Shown here: positions 42,173-51,156 of the stretch, one piece after another
Position numbering within the stretch: the stretch's first letter is position 1
Layout: every line of letters begins with the position of its first letter
Assembly: GCA_964543905.1 (NCBI GenBank)
Contig: CAZIZO010000004.1
Span: forward strand, 209,243 to 273,242
DNA: 64,000 nt
Direction: 5' to 3'
Source of the DNA: GCA-016699835 sp964543905
GTDB lineage: Bacteria; Planctomycetota; Phycisphaerae; Phycisphaerales; UBA1924
Position numbers and translations under genes: made by a program
The notes under the pieces: generated by a model
What the model was told of the DNA's origin: nothing
Seen by the model: only the letters and a program-made list of their open reading frames with translations
Database searches by the model: none

Positions 42173-45100
42173 TCAGACGTTGAAGTACTTGGCCTCGGGG
42201 TGGTGGACGATGATGGCGCTGGTGGATTGCTCGGGGTCGATCTGCCAGTTTTCGGTGAGGTGGCAGCCGATGCGTGCGGGGTCGAGGAGTTTGAAGAGTT
42301 TGTCCTGGTCGGACATGTCGGGGCAGGCGGGGTAGCCGAAGGAATAGCGGGAGCCGCGGTAGTGCTGGGTGAAGAGGTCTTTGATTCTGGGGCTGTCCTC
42401 GTTGGCGATGGCGAGTTCCTGGCGCATGCGTTTGTGCCAGAACTCGGCGAGGGCTTCGGCGGTCTCGACGCCGAGGCCGTGGAGGTAGAGGTAGTTGGTG
42501 TAGTCGTTGGCTTTGAACAGTTTTTGTGCTTCTTCGGAGGCGCGGGGGCCCATGGTGACGCAGTGGAGGCCGAGGACGTCGATGTCGGCGGCGTTGAGGG
42601 GGCGGAAGAAGTCGGAGATGCAGAGGCGGCGTTTGTCGGGTTGGCGGGGAAAGGAGAAGCGGAGGAGTTCGCGGCGTTGGGATGGAGGGGGAACGCTCGG
42701 ACTGTCGCCTGGGGCTCCGACGGAGGTGGGGTCCCAGATGATGAGGTCGTTGCCCAGGCTGTTGCAGGGGAAATAGCCGTAGACGACTTTGGGCTGAAGG
42801 ATGCGGCGTTCTTTGCAATCGCGTTTGAGTTGCTCGAAGATGGGATGGATTTTGTCTTCGAGGAGGGCGTCGTAGTCGGCGTCGGAGAGGGCGCCCTTTT
42901 TGACTTGCCATTGTCCACGGAAGAGGGCGACGGGGTTGATGAAGGGGTAGATGTCATCGAGGTTGAGGTTGTCGATGACGCGCGAACCCCAGAAGGGAGC
43001 GCGGGGGATGGGGTTGGAGGTGGAGGTTTCGGAACGGAGGACCACACTCGACCGCTCGGCGGCGGGGGCGGGCTTGTTGGCGTCGGCGAGTCTCTCGATG
43101 CGTGACTTGACGATGAGTTCCTCGGCCTTGCTGCGTTTTCCCTGGCGTTCGTCGATTTCACGGTTGAGGGTGGCGGTGTCGTTGGCGATGATGTGGTCCA
43201 TGGTGCGCAGGCCGTCGAAGGCGTCTTTGCCGTAGAAGACTTCGCCTTGGTAGAGGGAGCGGAGGTGCCCTTCGCAGTAGTGGCGGGTGAGGGCGGCGCC
43301 GCCGAGGATGACGGGGGGCTTGAGTCCCAGAGTGTTCATCTCGCGGAGGTTTTCCTCCATGACGTTGACGGACTTGACGAGGAGGCCGGAGAGCCCGATG
43401 GCGTCGGCCTTGTGCTCGTGCCACGCTTTGACGATGGCGTCGAGGGGCTGCTTGATGCCGATGTTGTGGACGGTGTAGCCGTTGTTGGAGAGGATGATGT
43501 CGACGAGGTTTTTGCCGATGTCGTGGACGTCGCCCTTGACGGTGGCGAGGACGATGGAGCCCTTGGACTGTCCGGCGGCCTTTTCCATGAAGGGCTGGAG
43601 GTGGGCGACGGCCATTTTCATGACTTCCGCGCTCTGGAGGACGAAGGGGAGTTGCATCTGCCCGGAGCCGAAGAGGTCGCCGACGGTCTTCATGCCGTCG
43701 AGGAGGTGGTCGTTGATGATGTCGAGTGGCGAGTACTTGTGCAGAGCGGCGGTGAGGGTGTCTTTGAGGCCCTCTTTTTCGCCGTCGATGATGTGGGCGC
43801 GGAGTTGCTCTTCGAGGGAGAGTTGCTTTTTGATGTTCTGGGCGGCGGCGGAGGAATGGACGTCTTTGAAGAGTTCGATGAAGGCTTGGAGGGGGTCGTA
43901 GGCGTCTCGGCGGCGGTCGTAGACGAGGTCGAGGGCGGTGTTCCACTGGTCGTCGGGGATTTTGTTGCGGGGGAGGATTTTGGAGAAGTGGACGATGGCG
44001 CTGGTGAGGCCGGCGGCCTGGAGTTCGTGGAGGAAGGCGCTGTTGAGGACGATGCGAGCGGCGGGCTTGAGGCCGAAGGAGCAGTTGGAGAGGCCGACGG
44101 TGGTCTGGCATCGTGGGAAGGCCTCCATGATGCGTCGCACGCCCTCGATGGTTTCGAGCCCAGAACGGCGGTCGCTCTCCATGCCGGTGGAAATGGGGAG
44201 GACGAGGGGGTCGAAGATGAGGTCTTCGGGGGAAAGGCGGTGGACCACGGTGGCGCGTTGGAAGGCACGTTCGGCGATGGCGAGTTTTCGTACGGCGGTG
44301 CGGGCCATGGAGGCTTCTTTGTCTTCGTCGATGGAGCCGATGACGAGGGCGGCGGCGTAGGTTTTGGCGAGGCGGCAGATCTCGTCGAACTTGTGGTCGC
44401 CGTCTTCGAAGTTGGCGGAGTTGATGATGCACTTGCCCGGGGCGTGCTTGAGGCCGGCCTCGATGGTCTTGACCTGGGTGGAGTCGAGCATGAGGGGGAT
44501 GTTGACCTGTCGGACGACGCGTTTGACGATCTCGCCCATGTCGCGGGGGTTGTCGCGGCCGGCGTAATCGACGTTGAGGTCGAGGACGTGGGCGCCGTCG
44601 TGGCGGACCTGCTCGCGGGCGAGGGAGACGATGCCGTCCCAGTCTTCGGCCTCGAGGAGTTTTTTGAAGGCCTTGCTGCCGGAGGCGTTCATGCGTTCGC
44701 CGACGATGAGGATGGAGTTGTCCTGTCGGTAGTCTTGGGTGGAGTAGAGCGACGTGACGGCGGGGGGCGGGGCGACGACGGTGGCGCGAGGGTGGGTGGT
44801 TCGATCGTGGAGTTTGTGGTCGTGGAGGGATTGGGTGAGGAGGGCGATGTGGGCGGGGGTGGTTCCGCAGCAGCCGCCGACGATGCCGACGCCGTCGGAT
44901 TCGACCATTTTGAGGAGGGCGTCGACGAAGGGCTGGGGCTGGAGGGGGTACTCGGTTCGGCCATCGACGAGGACGGGGAGGCCGGCGTTGGGGACGACGG
45001 AAACGGCGCGTCCTGCGAGGGAGCCGCCCATGGCGGGCCAGTGCTTGCCGAGCCAATGGACGTGAGGGGCCATTTCGGTGGGGCCTGTGGCGCAGTTGAG

Positions 45101-45772
45101 GCCGAGGGAGCAGATGGGGTATTGGGCGAGGGCGGCGGCGACGGCGGCGATCTCGGAGCCGAGGAGGAGGGTGCCGGTGGTCTCGACGGTGACGGAGCAG
45201 AGGATGGGGACGTCGTCGGTGGACTTGTTGAGTTCGGAAAGGGCGGCGAGGATGGAGTTGATGGCACACTTGACCTGGAGGAGGTCTTGGGAGGTTTCGA
45301 TGATGAAGGCGTCGATGCCGCCGGCGAGGAGGCCCCGGGCTTGCTCGCGGTAGGAGTCGAACATCTCGTCCCAGGTGGTGTTGCCGAGGGTGACGAGTTT
45401 GGTGCCGGGGCCCATGGAGCCGAGGACGAAGCGGGGTTTGTCGCGGGTGGAGTACTTGGCGCAGGCGGCGCGAGCGATCTCGGCGGCCATTTTGTTGAGC
45501 GCGAAGCACTCGGGGGTGAGATTGAACTCGGCGAGGACGAGTTTGTTGGAGCCGAAGGTGTCGGTCTCGACGGCGTCGGCGCCGACGGCGAGGAAGGACT
45601 CGTGGATCTCTTGGATGACGTCGGGGCGTGTCTTGACGAGGATGTCGGTGCAGTTTTCGCAGCCGCAGTAGTCGTGCTCGACGGAGAGGTTTTTGGAGTA
45701 AATGGAAGTGCCCATGGCGCCGTCGAGGACGAGGACGCGTCTATGAAGTTCGGAAAGGAAGCGGCTGGACAT
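42173..45772 (-). CDS. metH: MetH, cobalamin-dependent methionine synthase
   Basis: This 1199-residue enzyme methylates homocysteine from methyltetrahydrofolate through B12. AGGAG sets the ATG at 45772. All four modules are present in one chain. The homocysteine domain (1-340) has zinc cysteines in 'LGLNCATGP' and 'GGCCGTTP'. The pterin domain starts at 'ILIVGERMNASGSKAFKKLLE'. The cap and B12 domain carries 'KGDVHDIGKNLVDIIL' with the lower-ligand His. The AdoMet reactivation domain ends with 'SRYSFGYPACPD' and 'TENWQIDPEQSTSAIIVHHP'. The leader between the rpmE terminator and the start is only about 90 bases, too short for a cobalamin riboswitch. Confidence 0.98.
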   Translation of the reverse strand: MSSRFLSELHRRVLVLDGAMGTSIYSKNLSVEHDYCGCENCTDILVKTRPDVIQEIHESFLAVGADAVETDTFGSNKLVLAEFNLTPECFALNKMAAEIARAACAKYSTRDKPRFVLGSMGPGTKLVTLGNTTWDEMFDSYREQARGLLAGGIDAFIIETSQDLLQVKCAINSILAALSELNKSTDDVPILCSVTVETTGTLLLGSEIAAVAAALAQYPICSLGLNCATGPTEMAPHVHWLGKHWPAMGGSLAGRAVSVVPNAGLPVLVDGRTEYPLQPQPFVDALLKMVESDGVGIVGGCCGTTPAHIALLTQSLHDHKLHDRTTHPRATVVAPPPAVTSLYSTQDYRQDNSILIVGERMNASGSKAFKKLLEAEDWDGIVSLAREQVRHDGAHVLDLNVDYAGRDNPRDMGEIVKRVVRQVNIPLMLDSTQVKTIEAGLKHAPGKCIINSANFEDGDHKFDEICRLAKTYAAALVIGSIDEDKEASMARTAVRKLAIAERAFQRATVVHRLSPEDLIFDPLVLPISTGMESDRRSGLETIEGVRRIMEAFPRCQTTVGLSNCSFGLKPAARIVLNSAFLHELQAAGLTSAIVHFSKILPRNKIPDDQWNTALDLVYDRRRDAYDPLQAFIELFKDVHSSAAAQNIKKQLSLEEQLRAHIIDGEKEGLKDTLTAALHKYSPLDIINDHLLDGMKTVGDLFGSGQMQLPFVLQSAEVMKMAVAHLQPFMEKAAGQSKGSIVLATVKGDVHDIGKNLVDIILSNNGYTVHNIGIKQPLDAIVKAWHEHKADAIGLSGLLVKSVNVMEENLREMNTLGLKPPVILGGAALTRHYCEGHLRSLYQGEVFYGKDAFDGLRTMDHIIANDTATLNREIDERQGKRSKAEELIVKSRIERLADANKPAPAAERSSVVLRSETSTSNPIPRAPFWGSRVIDNLNLDDIYPFINPVALFRGQWQVKKGALSDADYDALLEDKIHPIFEQLKRDCKERRILQPKVVYGYFPCNSLGNDLIIWDPTSVGAPGDSPSVPPPSQRRELLRFSFPRQPDKRRLCISDFFRPLNAADIDVLGLHCVTMGPRASEEAQKLFKANDYTNYLYLHGLGVETAEALAEFWHKRMRQELAIANEDSPRIKDLFTQHYRGSRYSFGYPACPDMSDQDKLFKLLDPARIGCHLTENWQIDPEQSTSAIIVHHPEAKYFNV

Positions 45773-45860
45773 GGGGTGCTCCTGGAGTCCGAGAACATGC
45801 ATCCATTTTTCCGGATGAACGGATAAAAAGATAGGCGAGCAGGAGGGTGAGGTCGAGGCA

Positions 45861-45893
45861 AAAAGGAAAACGCCCGGGCGTTGCCCGGGCGAG
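45861..45893 (-). terminator. Intrinsic terminator of rpmE
   Basis: A perfect 9-bp GC stem (45871-45879 with 45883-45891, loop of three) is followed on the - strand by GTTTTCC and TTTTT. It lies 26 bases after the rpmE stop and separates rpmE from metH. Confidence 0.85.
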
Positions 45894-45916
45894 AATCATC
45901 GGAAGGAGATGAGAAG

Positions 45917-46153
45917 TCAGTTTGCCTTCTTTTCCTCTTTCTTGGCGAAGTAGTTGCCTTGGAACTTCCGCTGGAACTTTTCAACCCGGCCGGCGGAGTC
46001 GACGAAGGTCTGCTTGCCCGTGAAGAAGGGATGGGAGCCGGACCAGACTTCGACGTGGAGTTCGGGGACGGTGGCGCCGCAGGTCATAACGACCTGGCCG
46101 TTGTGGTAGACCTTGCAGTTTGGGTAATACTTGGGGTGGATTTTGCCCTTCAT
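45917..46153 (-). CDS. rpmE: Ribosomal protein bL31
   Basis: The ATG at 46153 lies 8 bases after a GGAG and gives 78 residues. The sequence 'KIHPKYYPNCKVYHNGQVVMTCGATVPELHVEVWSGSHPFFTGKQ' is bL31 of the type found in cyanobacteria and plastids. The zinc-binding Cys pair before HPFFTGKQ is replaced by Trp and Ser, so this is the zinc-independent (C-minus) form; two other Cys remain at 13 and 25. bL31 bridges the 50S and 30S subunits. It is a monocistronic unit closed by the terminator at 45861-45893. Confidence 0.95.
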   Translation of the reverse strand: MKGKIHPKYYPNCKVYHNGQVVMTCGATVPELHVEVWSGSHPFFTGKQTFVDSAGRVEKFQRKFQGNYFAKKEEKKAN

Positions 46154-46446
46154 GGCGAGGTCTCCGACGGAAAAAAGTGGCGTGATCGAGGCCGAGCGCG
46201 GGAGAGGCCGCGAGCGGCGGGGCCAAGATGATAGCAGGGGATGGAGGCGGAGCAAGGGAGATGGCGGACGGTGAGGAAGAGGCAGCCGCAACGGGTGGCG
46301 AGCAGAAGATGTATGGTGACGGTGGAGGATCGCGAGCGGGTAAGGAGGTGCGCTCTTTGAGAACGAGAAGGCGAAGCGGAAGCACAAGGTGACTTGGCGG
46401 CAGGAGCGAAGGGGATGAGAGAGTGAAGTTCGAGTGCGAGGTGGTC
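46154..46446. other. Gap between rpmE and tRNA-Asn
   Basis: About 290 bases between the divergent rpmE and tRNA-Asn transcription units. It must contain the rpmE promoter on the - strand. The sequence is purine-rich on the + strand, with runs such as 'ggaggcggagcaagggag'. I see no credible gene, hairpin or repeat. Confidence 0.6.
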
Positions 46447-46474
46447 TTGACCGATGAAGGAAGGTCGCTAGCCT
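46447..46474 (+). promoter_or_regulatory. Candidate sigma-70 promoter of tRNA-Asn
   Basis: TTGACC at 46447-46452 and TAGCCT at 46469-46474 are 16 bases apart, 43 bases upstream of the tRNA 5' end. The -35 matches consensus at five of six positions, the -10 at three. This spacing to a tRNA gene is plausible. Confidence 0.5.
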
Positions 46475-46516
46475 TGTAACCCTGCACGCCAGAAATGGTG
46501 GTGGGGGACAAGTCAA

Positions 46517-46588
46517 TCCCCGATAGCTCAATGGTAGAGCGGCCGGCTGTTAACCGGCAGGTTCTAGGTTCGAGCCCTAGTCGGGGAG
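46517..46588 (+). tRNA. tRNA-Asn(GTT)
   Basis: The 72-nt gene folds as a standard cloverleaf. The acceptor stem pairs TCCCCGA with TCGGGGA, and G46588 is the discriminator. The D arm is AGCTCAATGGTAGAGC. The anticodon arm is GCCGG-CTGTTAA-CCGGC with anticodon GTT, and the T arm contains GGTTCGAGCCC. CCA is not encoded. The sequence is nearly identical to tRNA-Asn of many bacteria. It marks the left limit of the mobile element, and its 3' half is a likely attachment core; the distal copy would lie outside the window. Confidence 0.97.
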
Positions 46589-46594
46589 TTACCG

Positions 46595-46625
46595 ACGCCC
46601 TCGCGGAAACGCGGGGGCGTTTTGG
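46595..46625 (+). terminator. Intrinsic terminator after tRNA-Asn
   Basis: An 11-bp stem with one G-T pair closes on a GAAA tetraloop at 46606-46609 and runs into TTTT. It starts six bases after the tRNA and should end its transcript. Confidence 0.85.
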
Positions 46626-46835
46626 TTTACGGCTCGGGCGATTTGGCCCCCCCCGGGCCGTGGCCGCGACGAAGCGCGGAAAGTCCCGTCAGGACGGGGG
46701 TTTCCGGCGCTCGGGCGCGAACCCGGCCCGACCCGCCGCGCTCTCGGTCTTGAAACCGAATCTCGGGGTCCGACCGCAACCCCCACGGTTGCTCTCGCCC
46801 CACCAGCGGCAACCCTCTCGGACTCTCGCGCTCTC

Positions 46836-46877
46836 TGGTTGACGGGTGGCCTGAGCTTAACAGGAGGGTTGCTCTCG
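46836..46877 (+). repeat. Left copy of a short direct repeat around the three-gene unit
   Basis: TGGTTGACG (46836-46844) and GGGTTGCTCTCG (46866-46877) occur in the same order at 51157-51180, beyond the other end of the three-gene unit. The internal spacing differs (21 bases here, 3 there). Confidence 0.4.
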
Positions 46878-46895
46878 GGGGCCTTTCGCAGCGTC

Positions 46896-46924
46896 TTGAC
46901 CTCTCTGTGGATCGGGCACATACT
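46896..46924 (+). promoter_or_regulatory. Candidate sigma-70 promoter of the three-gene unit
   Basis: TTGACC at 46896-46901 and CATACT at 46919-46924 are separated by 17 bases, an optimal spacing. It lies about 150 bases upstream of the 695-residue gene and points into the unit. Confidence 0.5.
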
Positions 46925-47074
46925 TCCTCCGCATCGTGCACGGACTCTGGCTCCCCCATAAGCCGTGTTCCAGAAGGACTCGCGTGACTCCTTCAGCCTG
47001 CACGAGCCGCAGCGGCGCAAGACGGCGTCGAGGCGGAAACAGGCAGTCATTCCCCACGAGGGAAGGCGGAAAAC

Positions 47075-49162
47075 GTGGCGCGGACCAAGCGCAAGATCGT
47101 CGAACCAACCGAAGCCCATTCGGGGCGGAGCGATGCCATCGCGATCTTCGATCGTGCAGGCTGGGCTCCCGCGGATGCCCAATGGCTGGGCGAGTTGTCG
47201 TACTCGGTACTCCGCTCAGAAAAGACAGACGACGAAGCACTCGACTTCGTGACGGAGCACAACCTGAAGGTGGTTGCCGACGCGGCAAAGGTGGCAGATC
47301 CACGCAACTGCCGGGATCGGGCGTTGCTCATCGCCTTCGTCCGGCTCTGCGGATGTGGGGGAAAGAACGGACAGTTGAGCCAGCGTGTGCCGTCAATCGA
47401 GGAAGCGGCGTCGGAGCCATTAAAGGCCCGCATGGGTTTGGAGGAGTGGAAGACAATCGCTCGGGCGTTCCGTTCGCCCGGACAGGGTCTGCAAGGGGCC
47501 AACTTCGAGGCCGCTCTCGTCTCCGGCGGATGGCCAGGTGAGTATGAGGCCAACGACGGATACATCACGGAATACGTTCGCGGCGATCGTGGCCATGCGT
47601 TCTACGAGTGGCCCGAGGTCGTTCGTCTCATGCACACTTTGATCTACGCCGCTGATCTCGACTTGGAGTCCGTCATTGACGGTGGTGCGCTGGTGGCCAC
47701 GGGGTGCCAGCGGGCAATGCCGGACCCGGAGTTCCAGACCCGGATTCCGAAGGAGATCAACCGGAAGCGGCCGCCCATCACGGAATGCCGCTCGCTCACG
47801 AACTGGATGATCGGCATCGGGCCGCGAGCGCTCACCCTCTTCTTCCCCGTCTTCCAGAGGTGTCCAAACGATTCGTACCTCGCCGCGATGGCGGTCGGCA
47901 TTCAGGATGCCGTCGAGCACTGGCTCATGTGCGGCACGCACCACTGGACGTATTTCAGGGAAGGCGGCCCGCCATTGGCCGAAGCGTGCTTGCCGTACCT
48001 GGAGCACCTGAGGGATCGGGCCGCCGGGCCGGAGCCCGTTGAGCGCCAGTTACGGCGATCATGGCTGTGGTTTGCTTGGTGCGTCTATGAGGCCGATCCG
48101 AACCTCTGGCTACGGCTCAGCCCCGACCGGCGCGAACAAGTGCTGCGAGCGGCAAATGAAGACTTGTCCAGGCTGCGCCCGCTCCTTGCCCGAGCGCGGA
48201 TGAAACCTGCTACCCCCGCAGTCTCAGGTGAAGGATGGGGCCATCTGTTGGCGGGCGAGACGCGGGCTCCGTGGGAGGAGTTCAAGTGGGAAGAGTCGCA
48301 CGTTCAGACCTGCGTCATGCTCCTCTATCAGTTCGGTGGTGTCTGGCGCGGAATGAAGCCTCTGCTGCTTGCGATCAGGACGATGGCGTGCCCGTGCGTG
48401 GCAAGGGACCTGCGTCACTGGTCCGAAGCGGTCGAGGGAAGGAGGCCGGGCTTTCCGGATGAGTTGGAGCAACCACCCGAACCCTGGTCGGTCATTCCGG
48501 GATCGATGATCAACCTGTTCCAGCACTACGTCGGCCGCGAGCAATCCAGTGACCCCGATCTGACAGCCCTGCGTGGCGAACTGGCCAACTTCTGCCTGGA
48601 ACGCCTGGGCGACCGGTGGTCGAAGGAACAGCGTGCGAAGGCCGACGCAACCGGGCACACCCGCACTGACGAGAACATGATTGAACGGTCTCCGGCGTGG
48701 CGCCTCTGCCTCGTGCGCGCTGTGGCGTCGCTCTACATCAACCCGGAGGGCAAGGGGCACCGTACACTTGAAATGTCGTCACGCATCGATCCCGACAGCG
48801 ATGTTCGTGAGGCCGCGCACGCAGCCTACGAGCAGATGAGGCGGTTGAAGTCGATGCCGGAGAACATGTCTCCGAGAAGGGCCGTGATGTCCGCACTCTG
48901 GTGGATTCGCCAAGCACACCTCCTTGGGCTCGGAATCGAGCTGGATGAAAACGGTGCGCAGCGAACCCGAGCAAAAGAACTCACCCGTACAAAGGAGATG
49001 GAGCGGGCCAACAAGCTTGCGATGCGCTCAGCGCAGTGCTCACTCGTTGCGACCGTGCGGCCTAATGCCGTCAGCCCTCAGGGCGTCGCAGAAAACACAT
49101 CGTCGCCGTTAGCCACCGCCCCGGCAGTTGCCGCGGTCGGTACTCACGAAAGGGCTGATTGA
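47075..49162 (+). CDS. Large protein of unknown function, first gene of a radical-SAM unit
   Basis: This 695-residue protein starts at GTG behind GGAAGG. I recognise no family. It is soluble and mostly helical, with many Trp residues and Cys spread along the chain ('LCGCGGKNGQ' near 95, 'CHTHW'-like 'MCGTHHWTYF' near 290, 'TMACPCVARDLRHW' near 435). The stretch 'REAAHAAYEQMRRLKSMPENMSPRRAVMSALWWIRQAHLLGLG' near the C-terminus looks like tail helices, followed by a low-complexity end. The next gene begins 3 bases after the stop, so it is co-expressed with the DUF2325-like and radical SAM genes. Its role there is unknown. Confidence 0.8.
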   Translation: MARTKRKIVEPTEAHSGRSDAIAIFDRAGWAPADAQWLGELSYSVLRSEKTDDEALDFVTEHNLKVVADAAKVADPRNCRDRALLIAFVRLCGCGGKNGQLSQRVPSIEEAASEPLKARMGLEEWKTIARAFRSPGQGLQGANFEAALVSGGWPGEYEANDGYITEYVRGDRGHAFYEWPEVVRLMHTLIYAADLDLESVIDGGALVATGCQRAMPDPEFQTRIPKEINRKRPPITECRSLTNWMIGIGPRALTLFFPVFQRCPNDSYLAAMAVGIQDAVEHWLMCGTHHWTYFREGGPPLAEACLPYLEHLRDRAAGPEPVERQLRRSWLWFAWCVYEADPNLWLRLSPDRREQVLRAANEDLSRLRPLLARARMKPATPAVSGEGWGHLLAGETRAPWEEFKWEESHVQTCVMLLYQFGGVWRGMKPLLLAIRTMACPCVARDLRHWSEAVEGRRPGFPDELEQPPEPWSVIPGSMINLFQHYVGREQSSDPDLTALRGELANFCLERLGDRWSKEQRAKADATGHTRTDENMIERSPAWRLCLVRAVASLYINPEGKGHRTLEMSSRIDPDSDVREAAHAAYEQMRRLKSMPENMSPRRAVMSALWWIRQAHLLGLGIELDENGAQRTRAKELTRTKEMERANKLAMRSAQCSLVATVRPNAVSPQGVAENTSSPLATAPAVAAVGTHERAD

Positions 49163-49165
49163 ACA

Positions 49166-49585
49166 ATGAACTCCACAATCCAGCGTTCCATTCTCTCTGT
49201 CCTTGAGGGACAGAAGATCGTTGTCGTCGGCGGAGAACGCCGTGAAGGCGCGTTGACCCGCCTCCGCACCGAACTCGGTCTCGCCGAAGTCATTCATTGC
49301 TGCACCCGCAAGGCCGACGCGTCGCCTCGGTGCTTTGAGTCCAGTCTGCGCCTGCCCGGGGTCATGCTTGTCGTCTGGGTTCTCGGCCTCTCACGGACTC
49401 ATCACGGAGAACACCTGCATCAACGGTGTCGGGACCTCGGACTCCCGTACATCGACACGTTTCGCATTCCTCATCCCAACGCGCTGCTGGCAAGGATCGA
49501 AGACCTGCGGCTGACGGACGCGCTTGAGTCGAGGCGCTCCCACGCTCTCGTCCTGTCGCGGCACAGCATCGGGGGTGCGGCATGA
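49166..49585 (+). CDS. DUF2325-like protein
   Basis: This 139-residue protein has the core 'QKIVVVGGERREGALTRLRTELGLAEVIHCCTRK' at about 15-48 and 'VMLVVWVLGLSRTHHGEHLHQRCRDLGLPYI' at about 65-95. The Rossmann-like 'I.VVGG......L...LG..EVIH..G.R' start and the later 'D.VV......H.......C...G.PY' segment fit DUF2325, a small family of unknown function. The fit is by pattern and not tested by profile search. Its stop overlaps the start of the radical SAM gene by 4 bases. Small VVGG-type proteins next to larger enzymes are often regulatory or ligand-binding; that is inference. Confidence 0.72.
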   Translation: MNSTIQRSILSVLEGQKIVVVGGERREGALTRLRTELGLAEVIHCCTRKADASPRCFESSLRLPGVMLVVWVLGLSRTHHGEHLHQRCRDLGLPYIDTFRIPHPNALLARIEDLRLTDALESRRSHALVLSRHSIGGAA

Positions 49586-51138
49586 CTGTCGCGCTTCTGC
49601 CAGATGTCATCGTGGTCGTGCCCCCGTTGTCGCCGAGCGACACGAATCCGCCACTCGGGCCATTTCTCCTCAAGGCCTGCGCTGAGAAGGTCGGTATCCG
49701 ATTGGATGTTGCTGATCTGAGTGTGCAGCACCTCAACCGATTCACGAACCACACCTCTGCCCAGACTACCCGCGTGCTCGGAGACCAGGACAAGGATCGC
49801 TCGGCGACTCACGCCGCTCGCGATCACTTCCGGGCGATCTGCCCGCTGGTCACTGCGCCGACGCTGCATCTTCCCAATTCCGCCGATCCGATTCTTGGAA
49901 TGCACTACTCGTTCGAGTCAATCGAAAGCGCGGTCGCGGCTGCCTGCGAACCGACCTCGGAGTGCTGGCGGCTCATCGAGGAAGACCTGTTCGCACGCTA
50001 CCCAGTGCCGCCAAGGGTGTTCGGGTTGTCCATCATGGGACCGCCTCAGGTGTTCCTGGCGCTGGTCGTCGCCCGCCTCGTCAAGCAGCGTTGGCCGAGC
50101 ACGCGAGTCGTTGCTGGCGGCAGCCATGTCACCCTGCTCGCCGACGACATCGCCGCCGATTCGCGGTACGGGGGCGACATCGACCTCTTCATGCCCGGGC
50201 ACTGCGAGACGCAGTTCGTTGAACTGGTACAGCACATCTTGCGGAACGGCTTGCTGCCGCCGGGCATCGGCTTCCGCGCTGGTGCCGGACGCCTTGAATC
50301 GTGTGCCAGACCGATCACTCCATCGGTGAGGGGTAGGCCCCGGGTCGGTACAAGCACGTTTGAGTACGCCCCGAGCCTCGATCGGCAGGCGCTGCGCCTG
50401 TATGACCCAGACCGCGTGACCCTGCCAATGCAACTGACGCGCGGGTGCGCCTTCGGGAAGTGCTCCTACTGCACCTACCCGGCGGTCGAGCCATCCGTGG
50501 ACATCGAGCCCGACTGGTCTCGGGCGACAACCGCCATTGCAAAGCTGATCGCGGCAACCGGCGTGCGGCGATTCTCGTTCAAGGACTCCCTGTTCACGGT
50601 GAAGAACCTTCGCACACTCGCCCGAGTGCTCGTGGATACCGGGTTGGACATCGAGTGGAGTGCCACAACGCTACTGAATGCATCGCTCACCGCTGGCGTC
50701 CTTCAAGAGTTGCATCGCAGCGGCTGCCGCACCCTTGAGTTTGGTCTTGAGACAAATGACCCGCTCGGCCAGGCTCTTTTCGGAAAGCCGCTGGACCTGG
50801 ACATGTGCGAGCAAGTGATTGCTGCCGCCGCCGACGCTGGGATCGCGGTGGTGATCAATCAGATTATCGGTTGGCCAGGACAGACGCTGGCCTCGGCAGA
50901 GAGTCAGTTGGCGTGGTACGAGTCGCTCAGGTCGCGCACTCCGGAGTACATCCACGCCTCTTTCAACTTCCTTGAAGTGAACCGAGGGTCGCCGATGGCG
51001 AAGGACCCCGCCAAGTACGGCATAGTGCTCGGGGGTATCTCCCCGTGGGGCTTCAGTGCGGATTGGAATGCGCCGACATGGCGATCTTCGATCGCGCTGC
51101 CCACCACGATCGGCACAGTGTGCGCTGCGTCGCCATAG
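49582..51138 (+). CDS. B12-binding radical SAM protein
   Basis: This 518-residue protein has an N-terminal cobalamin-binding-like domain ('IVVVPPLSPSDTNPPLGPFLLKACAE' then 'VFGLSIMGPPQVFLALVVARLVKQRWPSTRVVAGGSHVTLLADDI', to about 215). A radical SAM barrel follows. The cluster motif is 'RGCAFGKCSYC' near residues 289-297, spaced C-x4-C-x2-C instead of the canonical C-x3-C-x2-C. The x4 form is known in several B12-radical SAM subfamilies, including some RiPP enzymes. 'LEFGLETNDPLGQALFGK' and 'NQIIGWPGQT' are typical later strands. Substrate unknown; neighbours do not include an obvious precursor peptide. Confidence 0.88.
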   Translation: MTVALLPDVIVVVPPLSPSDTNPPLGPFLLKACAEKVGIRLDVADLSVQHLNRFTNHTSAQTTRVLGDQDKDRSATHAARDHFRAICPLVTAPTLHLPNSADPILGMHYSFESIESAVAAACEPTSECWRLIEEDLFARYPVPPRVFGLSIMGPPQVFLALVVARLVKQRWPSTRVVAGGSHVTLLADDIAADSRYGGDIDLFMPGHCETQFVELVQHILRNGLLPPGIGFRAGAGRLESCARPITPSVRGRPRVGTSTFEYAPSLDRQALRLYDPDRVTLPMQLTRGCAFGKCSYCTYPAVEPSVDIEPDWSRATTAIAKLIAATGVRRFSFKDSLFTVKNLRTLARVLVDTGLDIEWSATTLLNASLTAGVLQELHRSGCRTLEFGLETNDPLGQALFGKPLDLDMCEQVIAAAADAGIAVVINQIIGWPGQTLASAESQLAWYESLRSRTPEYIHASFNFLEVNRGSPMAKDPAKYGIVLGGISPWGFSADWNAPTWRSSIALPTTIGTVCAASP

Positions 51139-51156
51139 GAACTTCGCCCAGTACGT

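Larger units (their letters stand above)
46626..47074. other. Non-coding left end of the mobile element
   Basis: About 450 bases without a credible gene. It contains three copies or partial copies of a short motif (GGTTGCTCTCG at 46787-46797; TGGTTGACG at 46836-46844 with GGGTTGCTCTCG at 46866-46877) and a promoter-like sequence at 46896-46924. About 150 bases of leader follow before the GTG at 47075. Confidence 0.6.

Noticed and set aside
43193..45826. An 877-codon open frame on the + strand opposite metH.
   Set aside because: Low-complexity Glu/Gly/Val/Asp sequence antisense to metH; no start signal or motif.
45773..45860. A cobalamin or SAM riboswitch in the metH leader.
   Set aside because: Only about 90 bases lie between the rpmE terminator and metH, and no B12-box or SAM-aptamer motif is visible.
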